Shown here one piece after another: positions 25,655 through 33,721 of a DNA stretch of 64,000 nucleotides. Position numbers and translations under genes: made by a program. The notes beneath the pieces were generated by a model. That model did not search any database. It saw only the letters and a program-made list of their open reading frames with translations, and was not told where the DNA came from. This stretch comes from Bacteroidales bacterium UBA2861. GTDB lineage: Bacteria > Bacteroidota > Bacteroidia > Bacteroidales > UBA932. The DNA is taken from positions 138,496-202,495 of the forward strand of contig DEFD01000028.1 in assembly GCA_002350615.1 (NCBI GenBank), given 5' to 3'. The stretch's first letter is position 1; every line of letters begins with the position of its first letter.

Positions 25655-27289
25655 CTAAAGGGTAATCAGTTTTCCTATTCCCCACATAAGGGCGAAGATG
25701 GCCATGGAGGCGAAGAACATCTTGAGGAGTCCTTTGCCCACATCGCGGCCGTCAGCACGCACGAGCGACTTGAAGTTTGCAATCACCTCCGACTTCTCGG
25801 GCCTGGTGAGGAAGGTGGCCACAAGCCAGCAGACGGTGGTCACGGCAATGGTCCAGAGAAGTTTTTCCCAGAAAAGCAGCGGTTCCGAAGAGATATGGGG
25901 CCATACCAGCTGGAAAAACACCGCGGCGAGGAAAGACACGATCATGGCGACGATTTCCGTCCAGGCATTGATCCTCATCCAGAACCAGCGGAGCAGGAAG
26001 ATGACACCGGTGCCCGCACCTATCTGTACCATAAGGTCGAAACCGGATTTCGCACTGCCGACGAAGGGCGCCAGGGAACAGCCGGCCACAACCAGTATGA
26101 GAGAGGATGCGCGTGCCACCCAGATCATTTCGCGGTCGCCTGCTTCCTTATGGATGAAACGCTTCCAGATATCGTTGGATACATAATTCGCTCCCATCGA
26201 GATATGCGCGGCAATCGTGGAGAAAAGAGCTCCCATCAGCGAAGCCGCCACCAATCCGACCCAACCGTTGGGGACTGTCCTGATAAGGGCGGGGTAGGCC
26301 ATGTCGTCCTTGATGAGGGCGGGATCTACTCCCGGCAGGGCGGCTGCGATGGAATCCAGGTTGGGGAAAATAAGGATCGATGCGAAAGCGGCAATATACC
26401 AGGGCCAGGGGCGCAGGGCATAATTGAGGATATTGAAGAAGAGGGTCCCGCCAACTGCGTGATTCGGACTCTTGGCGGTGAGCACGCGCTGCACTATGTA
26501 TCCGCCGCCGCCCGGCTCAGAACCGGGATACCAGACGTTCCACCACTGGACTGCCACCGGGATGATGAAGATGGCTATAAGTGCATCGGTGTCCGAAAAA
26601 TCAGGGAAGAAAGACAGGCGCGAACTCACGTCCGGACTGCTCATCAGATTGGCCCAGCCGCCAACGGCCGGATGGTGCACGCCGAAATACATGACCACGC
26701 AGGCTCCTATCATCACAACGGTGAAAAGGAAGAAATCCGTATAGATGGTCCCCCTGATTCCGGAGAGGCAGGAATAAATGAAAGATACCACGCCGGTGAC
26801 AATCAGAATCACATAGGCTGGCACGCCAAAGAGGACAACCCCGATTTTGATTGCGCCCAGAAGCACGGTGGCCATTACCACGAGGTTATAGATTACCCCG
26901 AGATAAAGCGCACGGAATCCGCGCAGGAAAGCCGCCGGCTTGCCGGAGTAACGAAGCTCGTAAAAGGAAATGTCCGTGGTGGCACCCGAACGGACCCAGA
27001 GTTTGGAGTAGATGAAAACGGTAAGCATTCCCGTAAGGAGGAACGCCCACCATGTCCAGTTGCCGCTCAGGCCGTCACGACGGATGATTTCCGTAAACAG
27101 GTTGGCGCTGTTGGTGCTGGTGGTAGCCGCCACCATCGAAATGCCGATCAGCCACCAGGGCATCGTGCCCGCTGATTTGAAATACTCGTTTGCTCCCTTG
27201 CCCCTGGAACGGATCGCGGCTATTGCCGGAATGAGCAGGAGGATAACGAAAAACAGCGCAATTTCAAGATAATCGAGTGAATTGAACAT
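25655..27289 (-). CDS. SSS-family sodium:solute symporter
   Basis: 544 residues, about 13-14 hydrophobic segments, beginning LDYLEIALFFVILLLIPAIA. The family signs are the EYFKSAGTMPWWLIGISM region, the SxxNSANLFTE segment of helix 2 (unwound sodium/substrate site), and SFYELRYSG. It is an inner-membrane transporter that takes up a sugar, sugar acid or similar monomer with sodium. It is the last gene of the eight-gene catabolic operon, 3 bases after the cupin-MBL gene, so it most likely imports that pathway's substrate. Length is normal. It ends 8 bases from the hairpin element. Confidence 0.85.
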   Translation of the reverse strand: MFNSLDYLEIALFFVILLLIPAIAAIRSRGKGANEYFKSAGTMPWWLIGISMVAATTSTNSANLFTEIIRRDGLSGNWTWWAFLLTGMLTVFIYSKLWVRSGATTDISFYELRYSGKPAAFLRGFRALYLGVIYNLVVMATVLLGAIKIGVVLFGVPAYVILIVTGVVSFIYSCLSGIRGTIYTDFFLFTVVMIGACVVMYFGVHHPAVGGWANLMSSPDVSSRLSFFPDFSDTDALIAIFIIPVAVQWWNVWYPGSEPGGGGYIVQRVLTAKSPNHAVGGTLFFNILNYALRPWPWYIAAFASILIFPNLDSIAAALPGVDPALIKDDMAYPALIRTVPNGWVGLVAASLMGALFSTIAAHISMGANYVSNDIWKRFIHKEAGDREMIWVARASSLILVVAGCSLAPFVGSAKSGFDLMVQIGAGTGVIFLLRWFWMRINAWTEIVAMIVSFLAAVFFQLVWPHISSEPLLFWEKLLWTIAVTTVCWLVATFLTRPEKSEVIANFKSLVRADGRDVGKGLLKMFFASMAIFALMWGIGKLITL

Positions 27290-27292
27290 TGG

Positions 27293-28537
27293 TTATCGTG
27301 TTGTTATCAGTTTCAGATGTTCGGATACGGTGTGCAATGCAAGGAAAAGAGATGCGGGCATGCCGCAGCCTTCTTCTCCGATGAGTTTCAGGGCGAGCGT
27401 CACCGGCTCTTCCTCGGCCGGCACCCCCGCAGCAAGGTATTCCTCCAGCTTCTTCTGATAGAGATCCACACGCGAAGCGCAATAATCGAGTGCGGCCGCC
27501 ACTGCTTCCCGGCCTTTAACCACGCTGCCTATGCCGTCGTATTCGTGGGCGCAGACCAGATTGTCGAGTTTCAGCGCCGCTATCTTGGCAAGGCTGCCGC
27601 GATAGGCCTCCAGGTTGCGGTAAAAGGCGATTCCCTGAGTCGGGGTGCCGTTCGCCTGGATGGAATCTCCAGTGAAAGCGGTGCCGGTCTTGCTGTCCAC
27701 CCACAGCTGGCAGTCGTCATCGTGCCCGGGAGTGGATATGGCATAGAACCTGCCTTCGAGCAGTTCCCCTTCCTCCAGCAGCCTGTCCGGCTCCACGCCT
27801 TTCAGGTAGGACTGCGGCGGAGGGGAATTTTTCGGGAAACGCGTCCTCACCCTGATCGCGACCTTCACGGGGTCGCGCAGGGCGTCGGCACCGGTTTTAA
27901 GGGTTGCCGTCCTGAGCCCGTAGCGGCTTACCAGGGCATGATGCCCGCCGATATGGTCTCCATGGACATGGGTGTTGAGAAGCCAGGAAATGTCGGAGAG
28001 CTTCATCCCAAGGGCATCGAGAGCCGGTATAAGATACTTCTCCGGCTCCAGATGGGAGGAATCTATGAGGATGTTTTTCTCCCCTTTTATCAGGATGATG
28101 CCCGTCCAGACCGGTCCGAAAGGGACTTTAAGCAGATATGTATCCGGGAGGACTTCTTCGAATTGGGGATATTTCCTGAAAATCCGGCCGGTATCCAGCG
28201 AAAGGTAGTCGGTATTGTCCTTGGAAGTGTCCGAACTTTCCGCCACCAGCACCCGGGCATCCTTGGAAACAAAAATATTGTGCCAGATACCCGCACGGAC
28301 ATTATAGTACTTCAGCGGCTCCATCTCCAGCCGCTCAGCCTTCTCGCCCATGAGGAGCGTGGCCTTGCCGCAGAGGAGAACGAACACTTCGTCCGTACAA
28401 TTGTGGCGCTCCAGTTCCACCATGTTGGCTTCGTCGAAACGCGGCGCCCAGTTAAGGCTCGCGAGCGTCCATTTTCCGTTGTTTACAAGACGGCGATAAC
28501 CTTCGCCGCTATATTCGTATATGTCCAGACCTTTCAT
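27293..28537 (-). CDS. Cupin domain fused to a metallo-beta-lactamase-fold hydrolase
   Basis: 414 residues from the ATG at 28537; the frame could be longer but this ATG falls 2 bases after the upstream stop. Residues about 20-115 are a cupin-like barrel (TDEVFVLLCGKATLLMG, AGIWHNIFVS). Residues about 120-345 are an MBL fold with NTHVHGDHIGGH (the HxHxDH metal motif), a GHDDDC His, an FTGDSIQ Asp and a CAHEYDG His, so both metal sites look complete. The C-terminal 70 residues are helical. In this operon a lactonase step on the oxidised sugar would fit the MBL part, with the cupin sensing or isomerising substrate (both inference). It could also be a general hydrolase. Confidence 0.7.
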   Translation of the reverse strand: MKGLDIYEYSGEGYRRLVNNGKWTLASLNWAPRFDEANMVELERHNCTDEVFVLLCGKATLLMGEKAERLEMEPLKYYNVRAGIWHNIFVSKDARVLVAESSDTSKDNTDYLSLDTGRIFRKYPQFEEVLPDTYLLKVPFGPVWTGIILIKGEKNILIDSSHLEPEKYLIPALDALGMKLSDISWLLNTHVHGDHIGGHHALVSRYGLRTATLKTGADALRDPVKVAIRVRTRFPKNSPPPQSYLKGVEPDRLLEEGELLEGRFYAISTPGHDDDCQLWVDSKTGTAFTGDSIQANGTPTQGIAFYRNLEAYRGSLAKIAALKLDNLVCAHEYDGIGSVVKGREAVAAALDYCASRVDLYQKKLEEYLAAGVPAEEEPVTLALKLIGEEGCGMPASLFLALHTVSEHLKLITTR

Positions 28538-28539
28538 AC

Positions 28540-29556
28540 TCAGTCGAAATCTGGCATACGGGTGGAGCCTGCGCCCATCCATCCGCCGTTAACATCCATC
28601 ATTCCTCCATTGATTACCAGCCCTTTGCCTTCCACGCCGAAGTCGGGATTGATAGGGCGGATCGTTCCTCCCCATCCCCTGCACTCCACTACGGAACTGT
28701 CGCCGAGCCAGGGCAGCTGGTTCTCCTTTTTGGCTCCCGGCGTGAGATAGGGGCCCACGATCATGGGAGAAGGAGCCACATGCCAGACTCCGTCTATCTT
28801 GACCCCGTAATCCACTCCATTTCCGCCGGCGGCGGTCATGAGCCCTTTGACTCCCTGTTTTTCGAGCCCGAGCAGCAGCGCACGGCTCGCCGCCTGACCG
28901 AAATTGTGCGTAAAGCGCTCCGTGCTGGCAAAATAGTCCAGCAAGTCGTGGCTGTTGCCGCATTTCAGGACATAGGGAATTATCGCCCTGGTGAACAGGG
29001 CATCGATGGCTTTCTGGGAAGAATGCAGTTCGTCTCCCATGCCAAGGGCCTTGTGGAAAAGCTCCCTCATAGGGAATCCGCCGGCATCCTTCAGCACCTC
29101 CACCAGAGGCGGAAGCAGGCTGTAGCCGATCCAGCGGAGATTCTCCGCGATTTCGGGCGAATACTGGCCCCAGCCGCAGAATCCTCCCCCGAATCTGCCT
29201 TCCGCGGGGAAAAGACCGGCAACACCGCCGGTTTCGCGGTCCTCTACTATCAGAAGGGGAACGGATTTGGTGATGATGCCATATCCGGAGCCGTTCGTGG
29301 CATAGTCGTAAGCCGCCTCTATCTTCACCTCCCCGGATTCGATGAGACGCAGGGCCTCCTGTTCGGTCCGGGCCCATCCTTCGAAAAAGCATGCCGCTAT
29401 CATGCAGCGCCTGTGCCCGGCGCACATCCTGTCGAACTCGATCGGGGGGCCTGCATGCAGGACCGTCTTATCTGCAAGGCCGAGAAATTCCCCGGCCGGT
29501 TTCACATCTATCCAATACGGATCGCCTTTCCAGCGTAAATCTTCCGGTTTTATCAT
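28540..29556 (-). CDS. DUF1116-family protein (YlbE/AllG-like)
   Basis: 338 residues. The family signs are DVKPAGEFLGLADKTVLHAG at the start, GPPIEFDRMCAGHRR, NGSGYGIITKSVPLLIVED and ALGMGDELHSSQKA. In E. coli the DUF1116 member YlbE works with FdrA and YlbF in oxamate carbamoyl transfer of allantoin breakdown; neither partner is coded nearby. Here it shares an ATGA overlap with the FAD gene upstream and lies 2 bases from the cupin-MBL gene, so it belongs to a sugar-acid operon. Family is fairly sure. Role here is unknown and probably differs from oxamate metabolism. Confidence 0.7.
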   Translation of the reverse strand: MIKPEDLRWKGDPYWIDVKPAGEFLGLADKTVLHAGPPIEFDRMCAGHRRCMIAACFFEGWARTEQEALRLIESGEVKIEAAYDYATNGSGYGIITKSVPLLIVEDRETGGVAGLFPAEGRFGGGFCGWGQYSPEIAENLRWIGYSLLPPLVEVLKDAGGFPMRELFHKALGMGDELHSSQKAIDALFTRAIIPYVLKCGNSHDLLDYFASTERFTHNFGQAASRALLLGLEKQGVKGLMTAAGGNGVDYGVKIDGVWHVAPSPMIVGPYLTPGAKKENQLPWLGDSSVVECRGWGGTIRPINPDFGVEGKGLVINGGMMDVNGGWMGAGSTRMPDFD

Positions 29557-30611
29557 TTGTTGTCCTGTTTAAATTCCAATGCTGCCTGCCGTCCGGCGAT
29601 GGAGCCGAACACCATGGCGGCCGTGCCTCCGTTGCCCCCGAGACGGTTGAACCCGTGTACGCCGGCGGTGACTTCGCCGCAGGCATACAGTCCCGGGACT
29701 ATCTTCCCTTCCGCATCAAGGGCGTGGCATTCGCTGTCGATGACAATTCCTCCCAGAGAAGAATGGGGTGCCGGCGCAACCTTTATGAGGCGCTCTTCAA
29801 GATCCATCTTGCATTCCAGGATTTTCTCGTCCGGAACGGCGGTCAAATCATAAATGGCAGTGCCTCCTTCCTTGAAAATCAGCGATGAAAGCTCATCCTT
29901 GTTCAGCCCGGCGGCAGGGAGCTCCCGGCCCTGGGCATCCAGCATCCTGGCCCCTTCGTAAAGAAGCGTAGTGATGACGGGAACGCCCCTGCGGGGGCCC
30001 TCCACACGCACCGTAGGCTCGTACTGCACATGGGCTTCATCCACATCTTTCAAGGCTGCTCCCAAGGCTTCGGCCATCTTGAGGCCGTCTCCCTTGAGAT
30101 AGCGGGGATTGGTGGAGAAATCGTATTTCCCGCACCAGCCTCCGGTTGCGATGACTATCTTAAGCCTGGGATTCTCCTTCCGCCAGGCCAGAAGATCCTC
30201 CGGAGTGACGGTGCGGTTCTCGAAAGCGACCCTGTCCCCTATCCTGGCTTTGATCTCCTTTACGGCGATGAGCCCGATGGCATGGCGGATGGACACCGCG
30301 CGCGCAACGCTGCAGCCCAGAGGGCGGATCACGGTGCCGTCGAAATCGAATTCGTCTTTAAGGGCAAGCGAGCCGCGGCACATTGTCTCCACGAGAGCGC
30401 GGTCTCCTCCATATTTGCCGCCCGCCAAGGTATCTTCCGTAAACAGCTCCGCTGAGTCGTCAGGAAGCACGGGGCAGTTGAGGGCATGTATGTCGGGAGT
30501 GTTTCCCGCTCCGTTGGCCATCAGGGTCACGGGAACGCCGGCCTGCACCGCAGCTTCTGCCGCACGCCAGCCGGCAAGGCCTCCGCCTATTATCAGAACG
30601 CCTTTATACAT
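29553..30611 (-). CDS. FAD-dependent oxidoreductase, compact fumarate-reductase-like
   Basis: 352 residues from the ATG at 30611, which places VLIIGGGLAGWRAAEAA directly after the start; an upstream ATG adds six residues. The dinucleotide-binding GxGxxG is intact. The centre has IVIATGGWCGKY and the C-terminus has APHSSLGGIVID and FNRLGGNGGTAAMVFGSIAG, the FAD-closing motif of the fumarate reductase/succinate dehydrogenase/aspartate oxidase group. It is much shorter than FrdA or SdhA (about 550-600), without the helical capping and C-terminal domains. It overlaps the end of the aldolase gene by 8 bases and the next gene by 4, so translation is coupled. A dehydrogenation or isomerising step on a keto acid is possible. 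Confidence 0.7.
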   Translation of the reverse strand: MYKGVLIIGGGLAGWRAAEAAVQAGVPVTLMANGAGNTPDIHALNCPVLPDDSAELFTEDTLAGGKYGGDRALVETMCRGSLALKDEFDFDGTVIRPLGCSVARAVSIRHAIGLIAVKEIKARIGDRVAFENRTVTPEDLLAWRKENPRLKIVIATGGWCGKYDFSTNPRYLKGDGLKMAEALGAALKDVDEAHVQYEPTVRVEGPRRGVPVITTLLYEGARMLDAQGRELPAAGLNKDELSSLIFKEGGTAIYDLTAVPDEKILECKMDLEERLIKVAPAPHSSLGGIVIDSECHALDAEGKIVPGLYACGEVTAGVHGFNRLGGNGGTAAMVFGSIAGRQAALEFKQDNK

Positions 30612-31221
30612 TTTGAGAATTGCGTACAAGGGCCTCGGCTGTAGCGGTGATCTTGTCCCACTCCCCGGCTTTTATCCATTCTTTATTACAGAGATTTCCT
30701 CCCACTCCGGCGCCCACGCAGCCTGCCTTGATAAATTCCGCGATGTTGTCCGGGCCTATTCCGCCCACGGCAAGGAAGGGAATATGGGACAGCGGGGCCT
30801 TGATGGCCTTGATATAGCCGGGGCCAAGCACTCCGGCAGGGAAGATCTTCACATAGCTGGCACCCGCCTCGAAGGCCTCGACCGCCTCGGAAGGAGTGAG
30901 GGCCCCTGGCATAGCAATGAGCCCGTCCGCTACGCATTGCCTTATCAGTGAAGGGTTTACGTTGGGAGTCACCATGAACTCCGCTCCGGCATCCTCGCAG
31001 ATTCGAAGCTGCTCCTGGGTGAGCACAGTGCCGGCGCCCGCCTTGACGGTGCCGGCAAAGTGTTCTTTTATGGATTTGATTGCGGCTGCGGTATCCTTCC
31101 AGCTTTCGGGAGCCTTCTGGTTGAAGGTGACCTCAACCATATTGATCCCACCTTTCGCATAGGCTTCGGCCAGCCTCAGGCATACATCGGGCTCGAAGCC
31201 CCTTATTATAGCGACAATCAT
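30604..31221 (-). CDS. eda: KDPG-type aldolase (2-dehydro-3-deoxy-sugar-acid aldolase)
   Basis: 205 residues, the normal size. Class I aldolase signs are IIRG near residue 5-8, VEVTF with E30, AGAGTVLT, and the Schiff-base Lys K125 in YVKIFPA, followed by FLAVGGIGPDNI. The enzyme splits a 2-keto-3-deoxy sugar acid (phosphorylated or not) to pyruvate and an aldehyde. No KDG kinase is coded in the operon, so a non-phosphorylated substrate is possible. It follows the dehydratase gene by 3 bases, the classical dehydratase/aldolase pair of Entner-Doudoroff-type pathways. Confidence 0.88.
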   Translation of the reverse strand: MIVAIIRGFEPDVCLRLAEAYAKGGINMVEVTFNQKAPESWKDTAAAIKSIKEHFAGTVKAGAGTVLTQEQLRICEDAGAEFMVTPNVNPSLIRQCVADGLIAMPGALTPSEAVEAFEAGASYVKIFPAGVLGPGYIKAIKAPLSHIPFLAVGGIGPDNIAEFIKAGCVGAGVGGNLCNKEWIKAGEWDKITATAEALVRNSQNV

Positions 31222-31224
31222 AAT

Positions 31225-32877
31225 CTACTCCCAGATTCCTCCATGTGCCATGGAGCCTACGTTCTTCGCAAAGAGATTCAGGTAACGGGGATATTTCGAA
31301 GTGTCGAACTTCCACTTGAAGTCCTTCTTGCGGTCTTCGAGGTCCGCATCCACGTCGATCCTCCTGTTGGGGATGTCTATGGTTATGATATCTCCGTCCT
31401 TGATGAGTCCGAGGGGTCCCATGAGGGCTGCTTCGGGAGAAACATAGCCGATGGAAAGTCCGGAAGTGCCTCCGGAGAAGCGTCCGTCGGAAATGATGGC
31501 GCAGGATTCGAAGAGTTCCTTGCGGCCCTTGAGATTCTCCTGGAAAGTGAATGCGGTGGTGCCGAAACGTCCCTTGAGTCCGAGGAAACGGAGCACGCAG
31601 GCGTCGCCGGGTTTGATCTGGCCTGTCTTGAGGGCTTCGAGGGCATCGTCCAGTTCGTCGAAAACCCTTGCAGGACCCTTGTAAGTCATGAGATGCTCGG
31701 GAACGGCGGCGATTTTCACGATGGAGCCTTCCGGTGCGAGATTGCCGTAGAGGACTCCGATTCCCGGTTCGCTCATGACAGGATTGTCGAGAGAATGGAT
31801 GACGTCCCTGTTATACACCACGGCGTTCTTCACGTTCTCCGCGAGAGTCTTTCCCGTGACGGTCATGCAGTCGCCGTCGAGCTTGGGAAGGAGTTCCTTG
31901 AGCAGGGCTGGCATGCCTCCGGCGAGGCAGAAATCGTGTACGGAGTACTTCGGGCCGCTCGGCGCGATGTGCGCGAGAAGCGGAATATCGTTGGAAGCCT
32001 CGTCGAAATACTTCCACCAGGGCTCGTCATAGCCGGCCTCGTTGGCGATTGCGGGGATATGGAGCAGCAGGTTGGAAGACGCCGCGATGGCCATATCCAT
32101 CTTGATTGCATTGCGCACGGACTTGGGGGTGATGATCTTCCTTGCGGTCAGACCCTCCTCCACCATTGCCATGATGCGTTTGCCGGCCTTGTAGGCGATG
32201 GCGTAGAGTTCGCTTGAGGTGGCGGCTACAGAAGAGTTGCCGGGAAGCGACATACCGAGGGCTTCGGCCACCATGCACATCGAGTTGGCGGTGGTCATGG
32301 AAGTACATCCTCCGCAGGTGCCCCAGGAATGCTCCACGAGGTCGTTGTACAGATCGGGATCGATCCTTCCTTCTTCCATCGCCCCCACTTTGTCCTGGGC
32401 ATGGATGTGAAGGACTTCCTTTCCGCGGCATACGCCGAGAGGCATATATCCGCCCGTCACCATGATGGCGGGCAGATCCAGACGCGCACAGGCCATGAGG
32501 TGGCCCGGAACGATGGAATCGCAGGTGGAAAGAAGCACCATGCCGTCGAAGAAGTTGCCTTCCACGGTAATCTCCACCTGGTCGGCGATGGAGTTGCGGC
32601 TCGGAACCTCGATGTATTTCGGATCTTCGAGGACCATACCGTCGCAGATACCTGTCGTCATGACCTCGAGGGGAAGTCCGCCGGCATCACGGATACCGGC
32701 CTTGACACGCTCTGCGAGCTGTTTGAGATGCACATGTCCCGGATTGTATTCGTTCCAGGAATTTACTACCGCGATACGCGGCCTGCTCTGCTCTTCGGCA
32801 GAATAACCCATTCCGCACATCAGGCCACGGCGGCACTCGCTCGCCTGGCCGAATTCCCACTGACTTTTAAGTTTCAT
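31225..32877 (-). CDS. IlvD/Edd-family dehydratase, probable sugar-acid dehydratase, with altered conserved residues
   Basis: 550 residues. The fold is clear: IAVVNSWNEYNPGHVHLKQL, the STCDSIVPG segment (C119), TCGGCTSMTTANSM (C188, C191), and a C-terminal ISDGRFSGGTSGLSIGYVSPEA block. Sugar-acid dehydratases of the family usually read NxWxxxxPC(N/H) and CDKxxPG; here the first cluster Cys is Gly (PGH) and the Lys expected to be carbamylated is Ser (S121). This may mean an altered Fe-S site and metal site. The pairing with a KDPG aldolase and an SDR argues for a sugar-acid dehydratase rather than branched-chain amino acid synthesis. The sulfo-Entner-Doudoroff route uses the same enzyme set and is a less likely alternative. 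Confidence 0.8.
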   Translation of the reverse strand: MKLKSQWEFGQASECRRGLMCGMGYSAEEQSRPRIAVVNSWNEYNPGHVHLKQLAERVKAGIRDAGGLPLEVMTTGICDGMVLEDPKYIEVPSRNSIADQVEITVEGNFFDGMVLLSTCDSIVPGHLMACARLDLPAIMVTGGYMPLGVCRGKEVLHIHAQDKVGAMEEGRIDPDLYNDLVEHSWGTCGGCTSMTTANSMCMVAEALGMSLPGNSSVAATSSELYAIAYKAGKRIMAMVEEGLTARKIITPKSVRNAIKMDMAIAASSNLLLHIPAIANEAGYDEPWWKYFDEASNDIPLLAHIAPSGPKYSVHDFCLAGGMPALLKELLPKLDGDCMTVTGKTLAENVKNAVVYNRDVIHSLDNPVMSEPGIGVLYGNLAPEGSIVKIAAVPEHLMTYKGPARVFDELDDALEALKTGQIKPGDACVLRFLGLKGRFGTTAFTFQENLKGRKELFESCAIISDGRFSGGTSGLSIGYVSPEAALMGPLGLIKDGDIITIDIPNRRIDVDADLEDRKKDFKWKFDTSKYPRYLNLFAKNVGSMAHGGIWE

Positions 32878-32899
32878 TTTCTGATATGTTTAATAACTA

Positions 32900-33703
32900 T
32901 TATTCTATAGGAAAATTCATCGATTCTATGGAGCCGTCCACAGACTGGCCGCCGTCCACGCAGATAACCTGTCCCACGATGAAACGGGCCTTCTCTATAT
33001 CCGCAAGGAACTGAATCATAGGCACAATCTCTTCCACGCTGCCTCCGCGGCCAACCGGAATCTTATGGGCGAAGGCCTGCAGATCCTTGTCGGAGTAACG
33101 GGAGATAACCTTGGTGAAGATGAGTCCGGGTGCCACCGCATTGACCCTGATGCCATACTTCGCCACTTCCACTCCGAGAGCCTTGGTGAACATGTTCAGA
33201 CCGCCTTTGCCGGCGGAATAAGGCAGCATCCGGCGATGCACCCATGTCACCTGTCCGTGAATGGATGAGATGTTGACGATGCGTCCTTCGGTCTTTTTTT
33301 CCACCATATCCGCCACCGCATAGCGGGAGAGATAGGCGGCCGCATTGAGGTTCAGGGCTATCTGGCTGTCCCAGTATTCCATGGGCATGTCCTTGAATTC
33401 GCCCTTGGGGCCTCCTGGTATCTGCAGGGCACCGCCCGCATTGTTGATGAGGACATCTATCTTTCCGAAAGTCTTGATGAAATCTTCCATCGTGGCCTTG
33501 CACCAGTCGTGGTTGCCCACCTCGCCGAGATAGATTTTCGTCTTTACGCCGTAGGCCTCGCACTGCTTCGCCACTTCCTGTGCTCCTTCCGGGCTCTTGT
33601 TGCCGCAGATGCCGATGTTGGCCCCTTCATCCCTTGCAAACGCTATCGCGCATCCGGCACCAATGCCGTGGGACGATCCTGTTATGAGAATATTTCTTGC
33701 CAT
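32900..33703 (-). CDS. Short-chain dehydrogenase/reductase, probable sugar dehydrogenase
   Basis: 267 residues. It has TGSSHGIG (8-15) for NAD(P), NNAG (87-90), Ser146-147, and the catalytic YSAGK (Y162, K166); VDGGQSVDG closes the fold. These are signs of a classical SDR with all catalytic residues. Its place upstream of a dehydratase and aldolase suggests oxidation of a sugar to the lactone as the first catabolic step; a keto-sugar reductase is the alternative. It lies 22 bases before the dehydratase gene and 18 bases after the glycosidase-like gene. Confidence 0.8.
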   Translation of the reverse strand: MARNILITGSSHGIGAGCAIAFARDEGANIGICGNKSPEGAQEVAKQCEAYGVKTKIYLGEVGNHDWCKATMEDFIKTFGKIDVLINNAGGALQIPGGPKGEFKDMPMEYWDSQIALNLNAAAYLSRYAVADMVEKKTEGRIVNISSIHGQVTWVHRRMLPYSAGKGGLNMFTKALGVEVAKYGIRVNAVAPGLIFTKVISRYSDKDLQAFAHKIPVGRGGSVEEIVPMIQFLADIEKARFIVGQVICVDGGQSVDGSIESMNFPIE

Positions 33704-33721
33704 ATTATAATATAAGTATGT

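Noticed and set aside
31225..32877. Branched-chain amino acid dihydroxy-acid dehydratase (ilvD)
   Set aside because: No ilv neighbours; it pairs with a KDPG-type aldolase, an SDR, a symporter and an IclR regulator, and active-site residues differ.
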